DNA of 64,000 bases from TMP-86 sp044226865 (GTDB lineage: Bacteria; Pseudomonadota; Gammaproteobacteria; Steroidobacterales; Steroidobacteraceae): NCBI GenBank assembly GCA_044226865.1, contig JBGAGE010000003.1, forward strand, positions 434,001-498,000, written 5' to 3'. Each line of letters opens with the position of its first letter. Positions within the stretch are counted from its first letter, which is position 1. Positions 30,274 through 38,834 of the stretch are shown here, piece after piece. Made by a program: the position numbers and the translations under genes. The notes beneath the pieces are model-generated. The model saw only the letters and a list, made by a program, of their open reading frames with translations, was not told where the DNA came from and did no database searches.

Positions 30274-30358
30274 TGGTGCGGGAGGCGAGACTCGAACTCG
30301 CACGGGTTACCCCGCCAGCTCCTAAGGCTGGTGCGTCTACCAATTCCGCCACTCTCGC
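30274..30358 (-). tRNA. tRNA-Leu (TAG) with an acceptor-stem mismatch
   Basis: The 85-base type II tRNA has a long variable arm, anticodon TAG in CTTAGGA, T-loop GTTCGAGTC and an encoded CCA. The acceptor 5' strand is GCGAGAG and the 3' strand CTCCCGC, so position 4 (A) faces position 69 (C). E. coli tRNA-Leu(UAG) has G there. It lies directly upstream of tig on the same strand. Confidence 0.95.
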
Positions 30359-30416
30359 GTGGCCCTTGTCGGATTGAAAAAGGGCCGCCAAGTCTAACCT
30401 ATCTGCACCTTCGCTC

Positions 30417-30845
30417 CTAGCGCGGACGCTTATTCCGCACCAGCAGCCGCGCCACCGCCCGCAGCGCCGGCAGGCCGTTCTCCAACATGAAATACAGCGG
30501 GCTGTCCCCCTCGAAGGGATCTTCAGGATTAGGCGCGTTCACCCATGCCCAGGCCCGCTCGGCCTTGGCCGGCCCACCGAGCGAGCCCTGGATGCTGGTC
30601 AGCAGCGTCACTCGCTCGTGCTGCTGGGCCGACAGCCGCGGTCCCTGCCCCAGCCGGTAACGCTCCAACACCATCGGCGAGGGGATCTTCAGCAGCCGGC
30701 ATTGCTGCAAAGGTGACAATTCCCAGGCCTCGGCGATGGCGAAGAAACGCTTCAGCGCGGTGAGAGAGTTGTGCCGCGCGGTGCGGCGGGCCGAGGGCTG
30801 CAGTATCAGCCGGGGCCGGGTCTTGGGCTTGGGCTTGGAACGCAA
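30417..30845 (-). CDS. Xre/MbcA/ParS-like antitoxin-domain protein without a partner toxin
   Basis: The 142-residue protein has a basic N-terminus and a helix-turn-helix-like middle (LSPLQQCRLLKIPSPMVLERY, then a hydrophobic LLTSIQGSL segment). The C-terminal NPEDPFEGDSPLYFMLENG... and ALRAVARLL resemble the DUF2384 toxin-binding domain of MbcA/ParS/Xre antitoxins. Those normally sit beside a RES-domain NAD-degrading toxin, but none is next to it; its neighbours are tRNA-Leu and pyrF. The only start in frame is TTG, since a stop lies 3 codons before it. The family call is from pattern, not alignment. Confidence 0.65.
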   Translation of the reverse strand: MRSKPKPKTRPRLILQPSARRTARHNSLTALKRFFAIAEAWELSPLQQCRLLKIPSPMVLERYRLGQGPRLSAQQHERVTLLTSIQGSLGGPAKAERAWAWVNAPNPEDPFEGDSPLYFMLENGLPALRAVARLLVRNKRPR

Positions 30846-30904
30846 GGCGATGGCTCACTTAGGGGCCTACAGCATACGCCGGTTGGTTATCATGCGGATC
30901 ATCC

Positions 30905-31711
30905 ATGACCACCACCTTCCATGAGCGGCTCGAACGAGCCATGAGCAAGAGCCTGCTGTGCGTGGGCCTGGACCCTGACCTGGCGAAGATCCCGGCGGAG
31001 TTGCGCGCGGCCCCGGATCCGCTGCTGCATTTCAACCGCCGCATCGTCGAGGCCACCGCCGACATCGCCGCCGCGTACAAGCCGCAGATCGCCTTCTACA
31101 GCGCCCTGGGCGCCGAAGAACAGCTCACCGCCAGCATCCGTTTCATCCGCGAGCGAGCTCCCGAGGCGCTGGTGATCCTCGATGCCAAGCGCAACGACAT
31201 CGGCAATACGGCCGAGGCCTATGCCCGGGAAGCGTTCGAGCGTTACGGCGCGGACGCCGTCACCATCAATCCCTACATGGGCGATGATTCGGTCAAGCCG
31301 TTCACGCAGCGTGCGGAGCGTGGCGCTGTGCTCCTGTGCCGCACGTCCAATCCAGGTGCACGCGATTTCCAGGATCTCCTCTGCGATGGCCTGCCCCTGT
31401 ACGCGCACGTGGCGCGGCGCGCCTCGCAGAGCTGGAACGGCCTGCGCAACCTGCTGCTGGTGGTGGGAGCCACCTATCCACAGGAAATGGCGCAGCTGCG
31501 GCAAGCGCACCCGGAACTGACCTTCCTCGTGCCGGGCATCGGCGCGCAGGGCGGCGACCTGGACGCCACGCTGGCGGCGGGCCTGGATGCCAGGCGCGCG
31601 GGCCTGTTGATCAATTCCTCGCGGGGCATCATCTATGCCGGCGGCGGCACGCCGGCCGCGATCCGCGCCGCCGCGCTCGAACTGCACGAGGCCATCCAGC
31701 GCCACCGCTGA
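30905..31711 (+). CDS. pyrF: Orotidine 5'-phosphate decarboxylase (long, subfamily 2 type)
   Basis: The 268-residue enzyme makes UMP from OMP, the last step of pyrimidine synthesis. The catalytic Lys-Asp network is in LVILDAKRNDIGNTAEAYA, and the phosphate site is GIGAQGGD...INSSRGIIYA. The length and KRNDIG motif match the longer subfamily 2 rather than the roughly 230-245-residue type of E. coli. It diverges from the antitoxin-like gene, with only about 60 bases between starts. Confidence 0.93.
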   Translation: MTTTFHERLERAMSKSLLCVGLDPDLAKIPAELRAAPDPLLHFNRRIVEATADIAAAYKPQIAFYSALGAEEQLTASIRFIRERAPEALVILDAKRNDIGNTAEAYAREAFERYGADAVTINPYMGDDSVKPFTQRAERGAVLLCRTSNPGARDFQDLLCDGLPLYAHVARRASQSWNGLRNLLLVVGATYPQEMAQLRQAHPELTFLVPGIGAQGGDLDATLAAGLDARRAGLLINSSRGIIYAGGGTPAAIRAAALELHEAIQRHR

Positions 31712-31746
31712 AGCGCCGCGATGACGGGGGCATCGGCCAAGGCCGA

Positions 31747-31968
31747 TCAAAACGTCGGCTTGGCGCCTCGCACCCGTTCGTCGATGCGGCTCTGGAGCAC
31801 GATGCGCGCAATCTCATCGGCCGGCTTGTCATGGTTGTCGATGTTCACGTCGGCGTCGGCGCCGATGCTCGGGCTCACCGACACAACGCCGCCAATCACC
31901 CTGAAGGTGGCGCTGTATTCCTGACCGCCGTCCGAGATTTTGACGATGCCATCGAGCGGAGCATTCAT
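31747..31968 (-). CDS. Small hypothetical protein
   Basis: The 73-residue protein (MNAPLDGIVKISDGGQEYSA at its start) is acidic in its second half and has no signal peptide, membrane helix or known motif. GGAG lies 7 bases before the ATG, and the gene fills the gap between convergent pyrF and divergent ppa, which supports it being real. I do not recognise a family. Confidence 0.55.
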   Translation of the reverse strand: MNAPLDGIVKISDGGQEYSATFRVIGGVVSVSPSIGADADVNIDNHDKPADEIARIVLQSRIDERVRGAKPTF

Positions 31969-32048
31969 GAGGAGTCTCCGGATCCGGGGAATCCTATGAC
32001 CTTAGCGCTTGTATCCTCACCCGCCAAGATGCGATATCTTTCAAAAAC

Positions 32049-32585
32049 ATGAACCTTTCTGCCATTTCCCTGGGCCGCGACCCGCCGAACGAAGTCAATG
32101 TCATCGTCGAAGTGCCGGTGGGTGGCGAGCCCATCAAGTACGAGATGGATAAGAACGCCGGCGCGCTCGTCGTGGACCGCTTCCTGTATACCTCCATGCG
32201 CTATCCGGGAAATTACGGCTTCATCCCCCACACCTTGTCGGACGATGGCGATCCCTGCGATGTGCTGATCGCCAATCAGCGGGGCATCATCCCCGGCGCG
32301 GTGATCGCGGTGCGGCCCGTCGGCGTACTGAAGATGCAGGACGAAGCCGGCCATGATGAAAAAATCCTCGCCGTGCCGGTGCCGCGCCTGACGCGCCGCT
32401 ACGAAAGCGTGCAGAACTACACCGACCTGCCGGAGATCACCCTGCAACAGGTGCGGCATTTCTTCGAGCACTACAAGGACCTCGAGCCCGGCAAATGGGT
32501 CAAGGTGGTGGGCTGGGGAGATGCCGCGGAAGCACGCGCGATGATCGTGGAAGCGATCAATCGCGCGCGCACCAGCGGGTCTTGA
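32049..32585 (+). CDS. ppa: Inorganic pyrophosphatase (family I)
   Basis: The 178-residue soluble enzyme hydrolyses pyrophosphate and so pulls biosynthetic reactions forward. The family I metal-site signature appears as TLSDDGDPCDVLI, and YKDLEPGKWVKV is typical of the C-terminal part. It is a single gene, divergent from the small hypothetical gene and convergent with the lipoprotein gene. Confidence 0.95.
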   Translation: MNLSAISLGRDPPNEVNVIVEVPVGGEPIKYEMDKNAGALVVDRFLYTSMRYPGNYGFIPHTLSDDGDPCDVLIANQRGIIPGAVIAVRPVGVLKMQDEAGHDEKILAVPVPRLTRRYESVQNYTDLPEITLQQVRHFFEHYKDLEPGKWVKVVGWGDAAEARAMIVEAINRARTSGS

Positions 32586-32619
32586 GGGCGGCGAACGCCG
32601 CTCGCACGCGAACGCGGGC

Positions 32620-33297
32620 TTACTTGCCGACGAGTTGCACGGCGTCCATTTCCTTGTAGCCGTTTTCGAGGTTGTTGGCGATGGTCAACCTGGCCGCCTT
32701 CACGGCGTACTCGGTGGCCGTGAACTTGCGCACCACCCAGGAGCGTTCGCCACGCTCGTCGTTCTTATCGGTGCTGATGCCGGACCACACCGTGTACCAC
32801 TTGCCGCCCGTGTCCTGCAGTTCGACCTTGCTGACGGCCTCCACGCCCTTGCCATGGTGGAACACCGCCCGAAACTCGGTGGCGTGCACCGGCTTGTCGA
32901 AGCTGGCCTCGACCCAGTCGAAACCCATGTTCTGATTGTTGTTGCTCCAGGTCTTGCCATCCGGCTTGCCCGCGAGGTTGATCGCGGCATTGACGGACGA
33001 GGCCTCCTTGCCAGGCTCTTCACCGAAGGTCGAACTCACCTTGACCGAGCTTGCCCACTGCCCGTCCGCGTCATTGAGGTAGTGATCCTCCATGGTGGCG
33101 TAGTCCATCAGCGCCTGCTTCCTGGCCATCTCCTCCTGATCGGGCGTGGCCGGCGCGGCCGATGCCGCCGGCGCATCCTGCGCGGCGGGTGGCGCGGCCG
33201 GCGCCGACGCATCCGTCGAGGCCGGCGCATTCTTCTTGCCGCAGGCAACAACCAGCACGGCGGCGACGATCACGGCGGCGACGGGAGAATGTTTCAT
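32620..33297 (-). CDS. Lipoprotein with a discoidin-like (F5/8 C) domain
   Basis: The 225-residue precursor has a lipobox VVAC at residues 16-19 and a low-complexity Ala/Pro/Ser linker to about residue 55. A beta-rich domain follows (about residues 75-225) with SSVNAAINLAGKPDGKTWSN, WVEASFDKPVHATEFRAVF and KVELQDTGGKWYTVWSG. These are the features of galactose-binding/discoidin-like domains that bind carbohydrate or lipid surfaces. The ligand is unknown. It lies near creD in the same orientation, 93 bases apart. Confidence 0.75.
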   Translation of the reverse strand: MKHSPVAAVIVAAVLVVACGKKNAPASTDASAPAAPPAAQDAPAASAAPATPDQEEMARKQALMDYATMEDHYLNDADGQWASSVKVSSTFGEEPGKEASSVNAAINLAGKPDGKTWSNNNQNMGFDWVEASFDKPVHATEFRAVFHHGKGVEAVSKVELQDTGGKWYTVWSGISTDKNDERGERSWVVRKFTATEYAVKAARLTIANNLENGYKEMDAVQLVGK

Positions 33298-33390
33298 GAC
33301 GACTGCATCCTTCAGAAGTGTGTGTGCAAACTGTAGCCGGGCACGCTTCGGGCTTCAAGGACGTTACCTCGGGCGACGCCCTGCATGCGT

Positions 33391-34725
33391 TCACGGCGCG
33401 CCTTCCCAACGCTGCCGGCGGGTCGCGAGCATGACCGCCGCCAGCACCAGGAACAACGCGATGGCGCCCAGCAGCAGCGAATAGCTCTCCGACAGCACGA
33501 GCAGATACAACAAGGCATACACGCCGCTCATGACCGCCGCCAGCAATGCGCCGCGGCGCGTGGATTCGAGCGCCCCGGCCACATAAACCCCCAGCAGCAG
33601 CACCAGCGCCGCGGCACCCAGCCAGTAGCTCAAACCAAACGCGAGGTGCTCTGCCAGCGCGATCAACAACAGGTAGAAGGTGCTCAAGGCAAGGCCGATG
33701 AACAGGTATTGCACGGGATGCATGCGTACCTTGCCTCCCACTTCCCAGCCGAAGAAGGACAGGAATGTCAGCGCGATGAACAACAGCGCGTACTTCACCG
33801 CTCGCTCGCTCCGCTGGTAGACATCGACGCTTTGATACAGTTCGACGCCGAATGCGGCCGACCGCAGTCGGGCGCCATCGACCTGGTCGTCCGCCCAGCT
33901 CTGGCTGAAGGAGCGGTTCAACGCCAATACCTGCCAATCGGCCACGAACCCCGGCGCACCCAGGCGGTACGCCGCCGGCAGAAACGCGCCCTGGAATTGT
34001 GGATCGCGCCACTCGGCATCGAGGTGCACCTGGGTGGTGGCGGCAGTGGGCAGGAATGAGATCGCGTGGCTGCCCGCCACCCGTATCTCGATGCTGAACG
34101 GAAATTCGGCCTCCGGCGTGAACTGGCTCAGATCGATGCGCGACTCGATGCCGGGAAAGCCGCGCGGCGTGCCGGGCCCGAAGCTCATCGCCCGGCCCGC
34201 CGCGCTGGCCGCGGACAATTCGCGCACGCTGCGCACATCGGACATCGGCAGCCGCAGGCGGGCCTGGTTCCATGCGATGCCGGCGCCGCTCACTGCCTTG
34301 TCACCGGCGTTGATGGCGCCGGCGGCGGCAAGCGTGTCGGCGATGCGAAAGCTACCGGTGAGCTTCATCCTGACGATGTAGACCGGCACTTCGTAGATCC
34401 CCACATGTCGGGAGGGCTGCTGCTCGAGTTGCGACTCGATGTTCAGCCGGTTCGGCAGGATGAACAGGTCATGGTTCTCGCGCAGGACTTCACCCGCGGG
34501 CGTCTTGGTCTCCGTGGTGAAGGGCACGCGCAGGATCGGACCGCCGGCCGTCAGTTCACCTCCCCAGCCGCCGGCCACGCTGGCGACGGCTTGATCACGC
34601 ATCTGCTGCCGCTCGGCGATCAATCCGCGCAGCATCGACAGCGGAATCATCAGGCCAATCGCGATCAGGCCAATCACCAGGAGCTTGCCCACCTGCGGGC
34701 TGTTCTCGAATATCCGCAGCGCCAT
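33391..34725 (-). CDS. creD: CreD-like inner-membrane protein
   Basis: The 444-residue protein has one N-terminal membrane helix (residues 14-35), a large periplasmic beta-rich region, and about six C-terminal helices. It matches CreD through LMIPLSMLRGLIAERQQMRD, GPILRVPF and the HPVQYLFIGLALSTFYLLL membrane segment. CreD is an envelope-stress protein usually controlled by CreBC; no creBC genes are next to it here. I choose ATG 34725, since the longer frame to 35028 is antisense to the oxidoreductase region. Confidence 0.88.
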   Translation of the reverse strand: MALRIFENSPQVGKLLVIGLIAIGLMIPLSMLRGLIAERQQMRDQAVASVAGGWGGELTAGGPILRVPFTTETKTPAGEVLRENHDLFILPNRLNIESQLEQQPSRHVGIYEVPVYIVRMKLTGSFRIADTLAAAGAINAGDKAVSGAGIAWNQARLRLPMSDVRSVRELSAASAAGRAMSFGPGTPRGFPGIESRIDLSQFTPEAEFPFSIEIRVAGSHAISFLPTAATTQVHLDAEWRDPQFQGAFLPAAYRLGAPGFVADWQVLALNRSFSQSWADDQVDGARLRSAAFGVELYQSVDVYQRSERAVKYALLFIALTFLSFFGWEVGGKVRMHPVQYLFIGLALSTFYLLLIALAEHLAFGLSYWLGAAALVLLLGVYVAGALESTRRGALLAAVMSGVYALLYLLVLSESYSLLLGAIALFLVLAAVMLATRRQRWEGAP

Positions 34726-34826
34726 CTCATCCTCTCCCCTCGTTTGCGATTGCATGAGGATGGCGGAACGACATGGCGCGGCCGGGCCGCAATCGTGGCG
34801 AATTCGGGCAGCCGGCCGTCGCGGCC

Positions 34827-36128
34827 TCAGAGGCCCATGGCATCGAGCGCGCGGTACCAGAACACCGACGGCGCCAGGAACCATGGAACACCGGCGTACA
34901 GGGGACGCGTGGGAAATGACAGGCCATCGAGCGGCGTGCGGCCCTGCGCAAGTCCGAGCATCTGCTGAGCGATGCGCATGCCGAAATACGGCGCGGTCGG
35001 CACACCCTGCCCGCAATAGCCCAGGCAATGGAACACCCCTTCATGCTGACCGATGTGCAGCATGCGATCGAAGGTGAAGGCCACCGTCCCCACCCAGGAA
35101 TGCGTGATGCGCACGTCGCGCAGCGAGGGAAATATCTGGGCGAGCATCTGCTTCAGGCGCGGCACCACCACCAGTGCGTCCTGCTCCGCCAGTGCCGCGC
35201 GCCCACCGAAGACGATGCGCCGGCCATCGGCCGATGGCCTGAAGTACACCACCACGCGCCGCGTATCGCTGATGCACCGCATCCCCGGCAGCAGCGCGCG
35301 CACGCCCTCCTCGCCCAATTCCTCGGTGGCGATCTGATAACTGCCGATGGGGATCACGCGCCGCCGCTGCCAGGGCGTGAGCGCGCCGGTGTAGCCGTTG
35401 GTGGCGATCAGTACCTGCCGCGCCTGCACCACGCCGCGCGCGGTCTGCAATTGGAAACCATCGCCATCGCGGCGCAGCGCCGTGGCGGCACATTCATGCA
35501 GTACCTGCGCGCCCGCGGCACGCGCGCGTTGCAGCAGGCACAGCAACAGCCGTGCCGGGTGCACCGACGCATCGTCGTGATAGACCAGCCCGCCGTGATA
35601 GAAATCCGTGACGATCTCCGTTTTCATCTGGTCGGGGGTCATGACCGAGACGCGCTGCTCGAGGCCCACCGGTTGGCGGTCCGCGTCGCGCCGCAGGGCA
35701 TCGAAATGGCGGGCCGTGTGCGCTCCGTAAAACCCTCCGCAGGGCCGCCAGTCGAACGACAGCGAGGATGCCTGCGCCAGCGCACGCAGATGCTCCATGG
35801 CGGCAAAGCCCTCGTGACCGATGGCCTGTGCGGCCTGCGAACCGTGGCGCCGGGTCAACTCCGCTATCGAGGGCTTGAAGCTGTAGGCCACCTGCCCGCC
35901 GTTGCGACCCGAACAGCCGGCGCCGAAGCGGCCGGCATCCAGCACCAGCGTACGGCGGCCTGCGGCCGCCGTTTCATACGCCGCCGACAAGCCGGTATAG
36001 CCGGCTCCCACGATGACCACATCCACGCTGCTGGGCCATGTGCACTCGGGGTCCGGCGGCGCGGCCAGGCCATCGAGCCAGTAGGGAACGGTGGAAATTT
36101 CTGTGGAATGAAGCGCTGTCTTGCTCAT
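34827..36128 (-). CDS. FAD-dependent amine/amino-acid oxidoreductase (PuuB-like)
   Basis: The protein of about 433 residues is a DAO-family flavoprotein with the FAD-binding motif VVIVGAGYTGLSAAYETA near residue 38, the FGAGCSGRNGGQV segment and a C-terminal HCLGYCGQGVPTAPYFG flavin site. It resembles gamma-glutamylputrescine oxidase (PuuB/YgaF type) enzymes, which oxidise substituted amines. The exact substrate is unknown. ATG 36128 has no ribosome site but a TATAGT -10 about 5 bases upstream, so the transcript may be leaderless. It diverges from the fumarylacetoacetase-family gene. Confidence 0.82.
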   Translation of the reverse strand: MSKTALHSTEISTVPYWLDGLAAPPDPECTWPSSVDVVIVGAGYTGLSAAYETAAAGRRTLVLDAGRFGAGCSGRNGGQVAYSFKPSIAELTRRHGSQAAQAIGHEGFAAMEHLRALAQASSLSFDWRPCGGFYGAHTARHFDALRRDADRQPVGLEQRVSVMTPDQMKTEIVTDFYHGGLVYHDDASVHPARLLLCLLQRARAAGAQVLHECAATALRRDGDGFQLQTARGVVQARQVLIATNGYTGALTPWQRRRVIPIGSYQIATEELGEEGVRALLPGMRCISDTRRVVVYFRPSADGRRIVFGGRAALAEQDALVVVPRLKQMLAQIFPSLRDVRITHSWVGTVAFTFDRMLHIGQHEGVFHCLGYCGQGVPTAPYFGMRIAQQMLGLAQGRTPLDGLSFPTRPLYAGVPWFLAPSVFWYRALDAMGL

Positions 36129-36132
36129 GATC

Positions 36133-36140
36133 ACTATAAT
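36133..36140. promoter_or_regulatory. Overlapping divergent -10 elements
   Basis: The 8-base stretch holds TATAAT on the plus strand (36135-36140) and TATAGT on the minus strand (36138-36133). The two genes start 50 bases apart. The plus -10 would give a leader of about 30 bases for the hydrolase gene; the minus -10 would start transcription at or near the oxidoreductase ATG. Confidence 0.45.
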
Positions 36141-36178
36141 CGCATCCCTACCGAAGTCCTTGACGGCGGATCTGCGCG

Positions 36179-37024
36179 ATGAAGCTACTTTCCTTTTCGG
36201 TCGGCGGCAAACACAAGTTCGGCGCCGTGGACGGTGACCGGGTGTTCGACCTGTCCGCGCGCCTGCCGGCAGTGGCCGATCTGCGCGGGCTGTTGGCCGG
36301 GGGCGGATTCGAGTGGGCCGCCACCACGTTGGCGGGCGCGAGCGCGGATTACGGCATCGCGGACATCCGCTTCGAGCCGGTGATCCCCAGGCCGGCCAAG
36401 ATCCTGTGCATTGGCCTGAACTACGAAGACCATGTCATCGAAACCCAGCGCGCCCGCACCGAGCACCCCACGGTGTTCACCCGCTTTGCGGACACGCAGG
36501 TGGGACATGAAGGCCACATCATCAAGCCGCGCCATTCCGGCAAGGTGGACTTCGAGGCCGAGCTGGCGCTGGTCGTCGGCAAGCCCGGCCGCGACATCCC
36601 GGCCGAGCGTGCGCTTGACCATGTAGCAGGCTTCTCCTGCTACAACGATGTCTCGATCCGCGACTATCAGAACCACACGACGCAGTTCACGCCGGGCAAG
36701 AACTTTCCCGGCACGGGACCCTTCGGCCCGGCCCTGGTGAGCCCGCGAGACCTGGGCCCGCTCGGCCCGCAACGCATTCAATCGCGCCTCAACGGCCAAA
36801 TGATGCAGAACGCCACGCTGGGCGACATGATCTTTCCGGTGCCGGCGCTCATCGCCTACATCTCGCAGTGGACCAGGCTGGACACCGGCGATGTCATCAT
36901 CACCGGCACGCCCGGTGGCGTGGGCGTGAAGCGCAATCCGCGCGTCTACCTCACCGACGGCGATGAGTTCGAGGTGGAAATCGATGGAGTGGGCTTGTTG
37001 CGCAATCGAGTGGTCGCGGAGTAA
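36179..37024 (+). CDS. Fumarylacetoacetate hydrolase family protein
   Basis: The 281-residue enzyme has the FAH fold: PAKILCIGLNYEDHVIE, metal-site residues E-x-E in VDFEAELALVVGK, GFSCYNDVSIRDYQ, KNFPGTGPFGP, and the C-terminal GDVIITGTPGGVGVKR. Members hydrolyse or decarboxylate beta-diketones and 2-oxo acids in aromatic or sugar-acid breakdown. The substrate here is not clear. It sits 4 bases upstream of the gamma-glutamyltransferase gene and is probably co-transcribed with it. Confidence 0.88.
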   Translation: MKLLSFSVGGKHKFGAVDGDRVFDLSARLPAVADLRGLLAGGGFEWAATTLAGASADYGIADIRFEPVIPRPAKILCIGLNYEDHVIETQRARTEHPTVFTRFADTQVGHEGHIIKPRHSGKVDFEAELALVVGKPGRDIPAERALDHVAGFSCYNDVSIRDYQNHTTQFTPGKNFPGTGPFGPALVSPRDLGPLGPQRIQSRLNGQMMQNATLGDMIFPVPALIAYISQWTRLDTGDVIITGTPGGVGVKRNPRVYLTDGDEFEVEIDGVGLLRNRVVAE

Positions 37025-37028
37025 TCGT

Positions 37029-38834
37029 ATGAAATCAGTCATCTCGCTGTTAGCCGGTACAATCAGTGGCATCGTGCTTGCAGCCGCGGTCGCGCCCGCG
37101 GCGTTCGCCGCCGATCCGCCGACCGCTCCCGGCACTGCACCCGCGCCTTTCAACGCCCTGCGCGGCGATCGCGTCAGCGGTTGGCTGCCGCAGACCCGCT
37201 CGGAGGTGGTCGCACGTCACGGCATCGTCAGCACCAGCCAGCCGCTGGCCGCGCAGGCGGGCCTGTCGATCCTGAAGGCCGGCGGCAATGCCTTCGATGC
37301 CGCCGTCGCCACGGCCGCGGTGCTCAACGTGGTGGAACCAGGCAGTGCCGGCATCGGCGGCGACGTATTCGTCATCGCCTGGTCGGCAAAGGAGAAACGG
37401 CTGATCGCGCTCAATGGCAGCGGCCGCGCGCCCTCCGGCGCCACGCCCGCACACCTGGCTGCGCGCGGGCATGCGGATCAGGTGCCGCTGCTGGGCATCG
37501 ATTCGGTCACCATTCCTGGCGCGGTGGACGGCTGGGATGCGCTGCTCAAGCGCTTCGGCAGCCGCAGCTTCAAAGAAGTGCTGCAGCCGGCCATCGACAT
37601 CGCCAGCGAAGGATTCGGGGTGAGCGAGCGCATCGCAAACGACTGGAGCGGCGGCGTCGAGGCGCTGGCCGGCGATCCGGACTCGGTGAAGACCTACCTG
37701 GTAAACGGCAAGGCGCCTGCGGCGTACAGCGTGTTTCGCAATCCGGACCTGGCACGGGCGTTTCGCGCCATCGGCCAAGGCGGCCGCGATGCCTTCTACA
37801 AGGGCGAGATCGCGGCCGCCATCCTCGCGAAATCCAAGGCCCTCGGCGGCACCATCACGCCTTCGGACCTGGCCAATACCCGCGCCACCTGGGAATCACC
37901 CCTCACCACCAACTATCACGGTTACGACGTGTTCGAGTTTCCACCCAACACGCAAGGCTTCGCGGTGCTGGAGATTCTCAACATCCTGGAAGTGTGCGCG
38001 CCCAAGCTGGGCGTGTCGCTGGCACAGCTCGGGCCGCAATCCCCCACCTACTGGCATCTGCTGGTGGAGGCCAAGAAGATCGCGTACGCGGACCTGTACG
38101 CCTACAACGGCGATCCGGGCTTCGTCGAGGTGCCGGTGAACAGGCTCATCTCCAAGGCGTACGCCGCCGAACAATGCGCGCGCATCGACCTGCACAAGGC
38201 CGCGACCCCCGATTCACGCGGCGATCCCGTCGGCGGCACGGTGTACCTGGCCGTCGCCGACCGCTGGGGCAACATGGTCTCCTTCATCTACAGCATTTAC
38301 GACACCTTTGGCTCGGGCGTGACGGTGCCCGGCTACGGTTTCGTGTTGAACGACCGTGGCGCGTTGTTCTCGATGCGGCCGGGCAGCCCCAATCTCATCG
38401 CGCCGGGCAAGCGGCCTTTCCACACCCTGATCCCCGGTTTCGTGATGAAGGACGGCAAGCCGCTGATGGCCTTCGGTTTGATGGGCGGCGGGCAACAGGC
38501 GCAGGGACATGCGCAGGTGCTCATCGACCTCATCGACCTGGGCGCGAACCCGCAGGCCGCCAGCGACGCGGCGCGTTTCGCGCATGCGCAGGCGACCAAC
38601 ACCTTGTACCTGGAGAGCAACGTGTTCGATCGCGTTGGCGCCGCACTCAAAGCGCTGGGGCATGACGTGAAATCGTCCAATGGCGAGGGCATGGGTGGCT
38701 ATCAGGCGGTCATGTACATGGCCGCGCCGGGGGAAAACCGCCCGGCCGCTGCCGGCGCAGATACGGGTTCGGTGCCCGGCGTGTACCGCGCCGGCTCGGA
38801 TCACCGCAAAGACGGCGCCGCCGCGGGCTGGTAG
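37029..38834 (+). CDS. Gamma-glutamyltransferase family protein
   Basis: The 601-residue N-terminal nucleophile hydrolase has a signal peptide ending near AFAADP (residue 28). It should self-cleave before Thr404 in GDPVGGTVYLAVADRWGN, the usual T-x-x-x-V-x-D pattern, to give large and small subunits. GSAGIGGDVFVI and the later PNLIAPGKRPFHTLIPGF are typical. It would act on gamma-glutamyl compounds such as glutathione in the periplasm. The 3' end overlaps the convergent ABC ATPase gene by 34 bases. Confidence 0.88.
   Translation: MKSVISLLAGTISGIVLAAAVAPAAFAADPPTAPGTAPAPFNALRGDRVSGWLPQTRSEVVARHGIVSTSQPLAAQAGLSILKAGGNAFDAAVATAAVLNVVEPGSAGIGGDVFVIAWSAKEKRLIALNGSGRAPSGATPAHLAARGHADQVPLLGIDSVTIPGAVDGWDALLKRFGSRSFKEVLQPAIDIASEGFGVSERIANDWSGGVEALAGDPDSVKTYLVNGKAPAAYSVFRNPDLARAFRAIGQGGRDAFYKGEIAAAILAKSKALGGTITPSDLANTRATWESPLTTNYHGYDVFEFPPNTQGFAVLEILNILEVCAPKLGVSLAQLGPQSPTYWHLLVEAKKIAYADLYAYNGDPGFVEVPVNRLISKAYAAEQCARIDLHKAATPDSRGDPVGGTVYLAVADRWGNMVSFIYSIYDTFGSGVTVPGYGFVLNDRGALFSMRPGSPNLIAPGKRPFHTLIPGFVMKDGKPLMAFGLMGGGQQAQGHAQVLIDLIDLGANPQAASDAARFAHAQATNTLYLESNVFDRVGAALKALGHDVKSSNGEGMGGYQAVMYMAAPGENRPAAAGADTGSVPGVYRAGSDHRKDGAAAGW

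Noticed and set aside
34726..35028. N-terminal extension of the creD frame
   Set aside because: The extra residues are antisense to the C-terminal part of the oxidoreductase region, and ATG 34725 begins exactly where CreD similarity starts.
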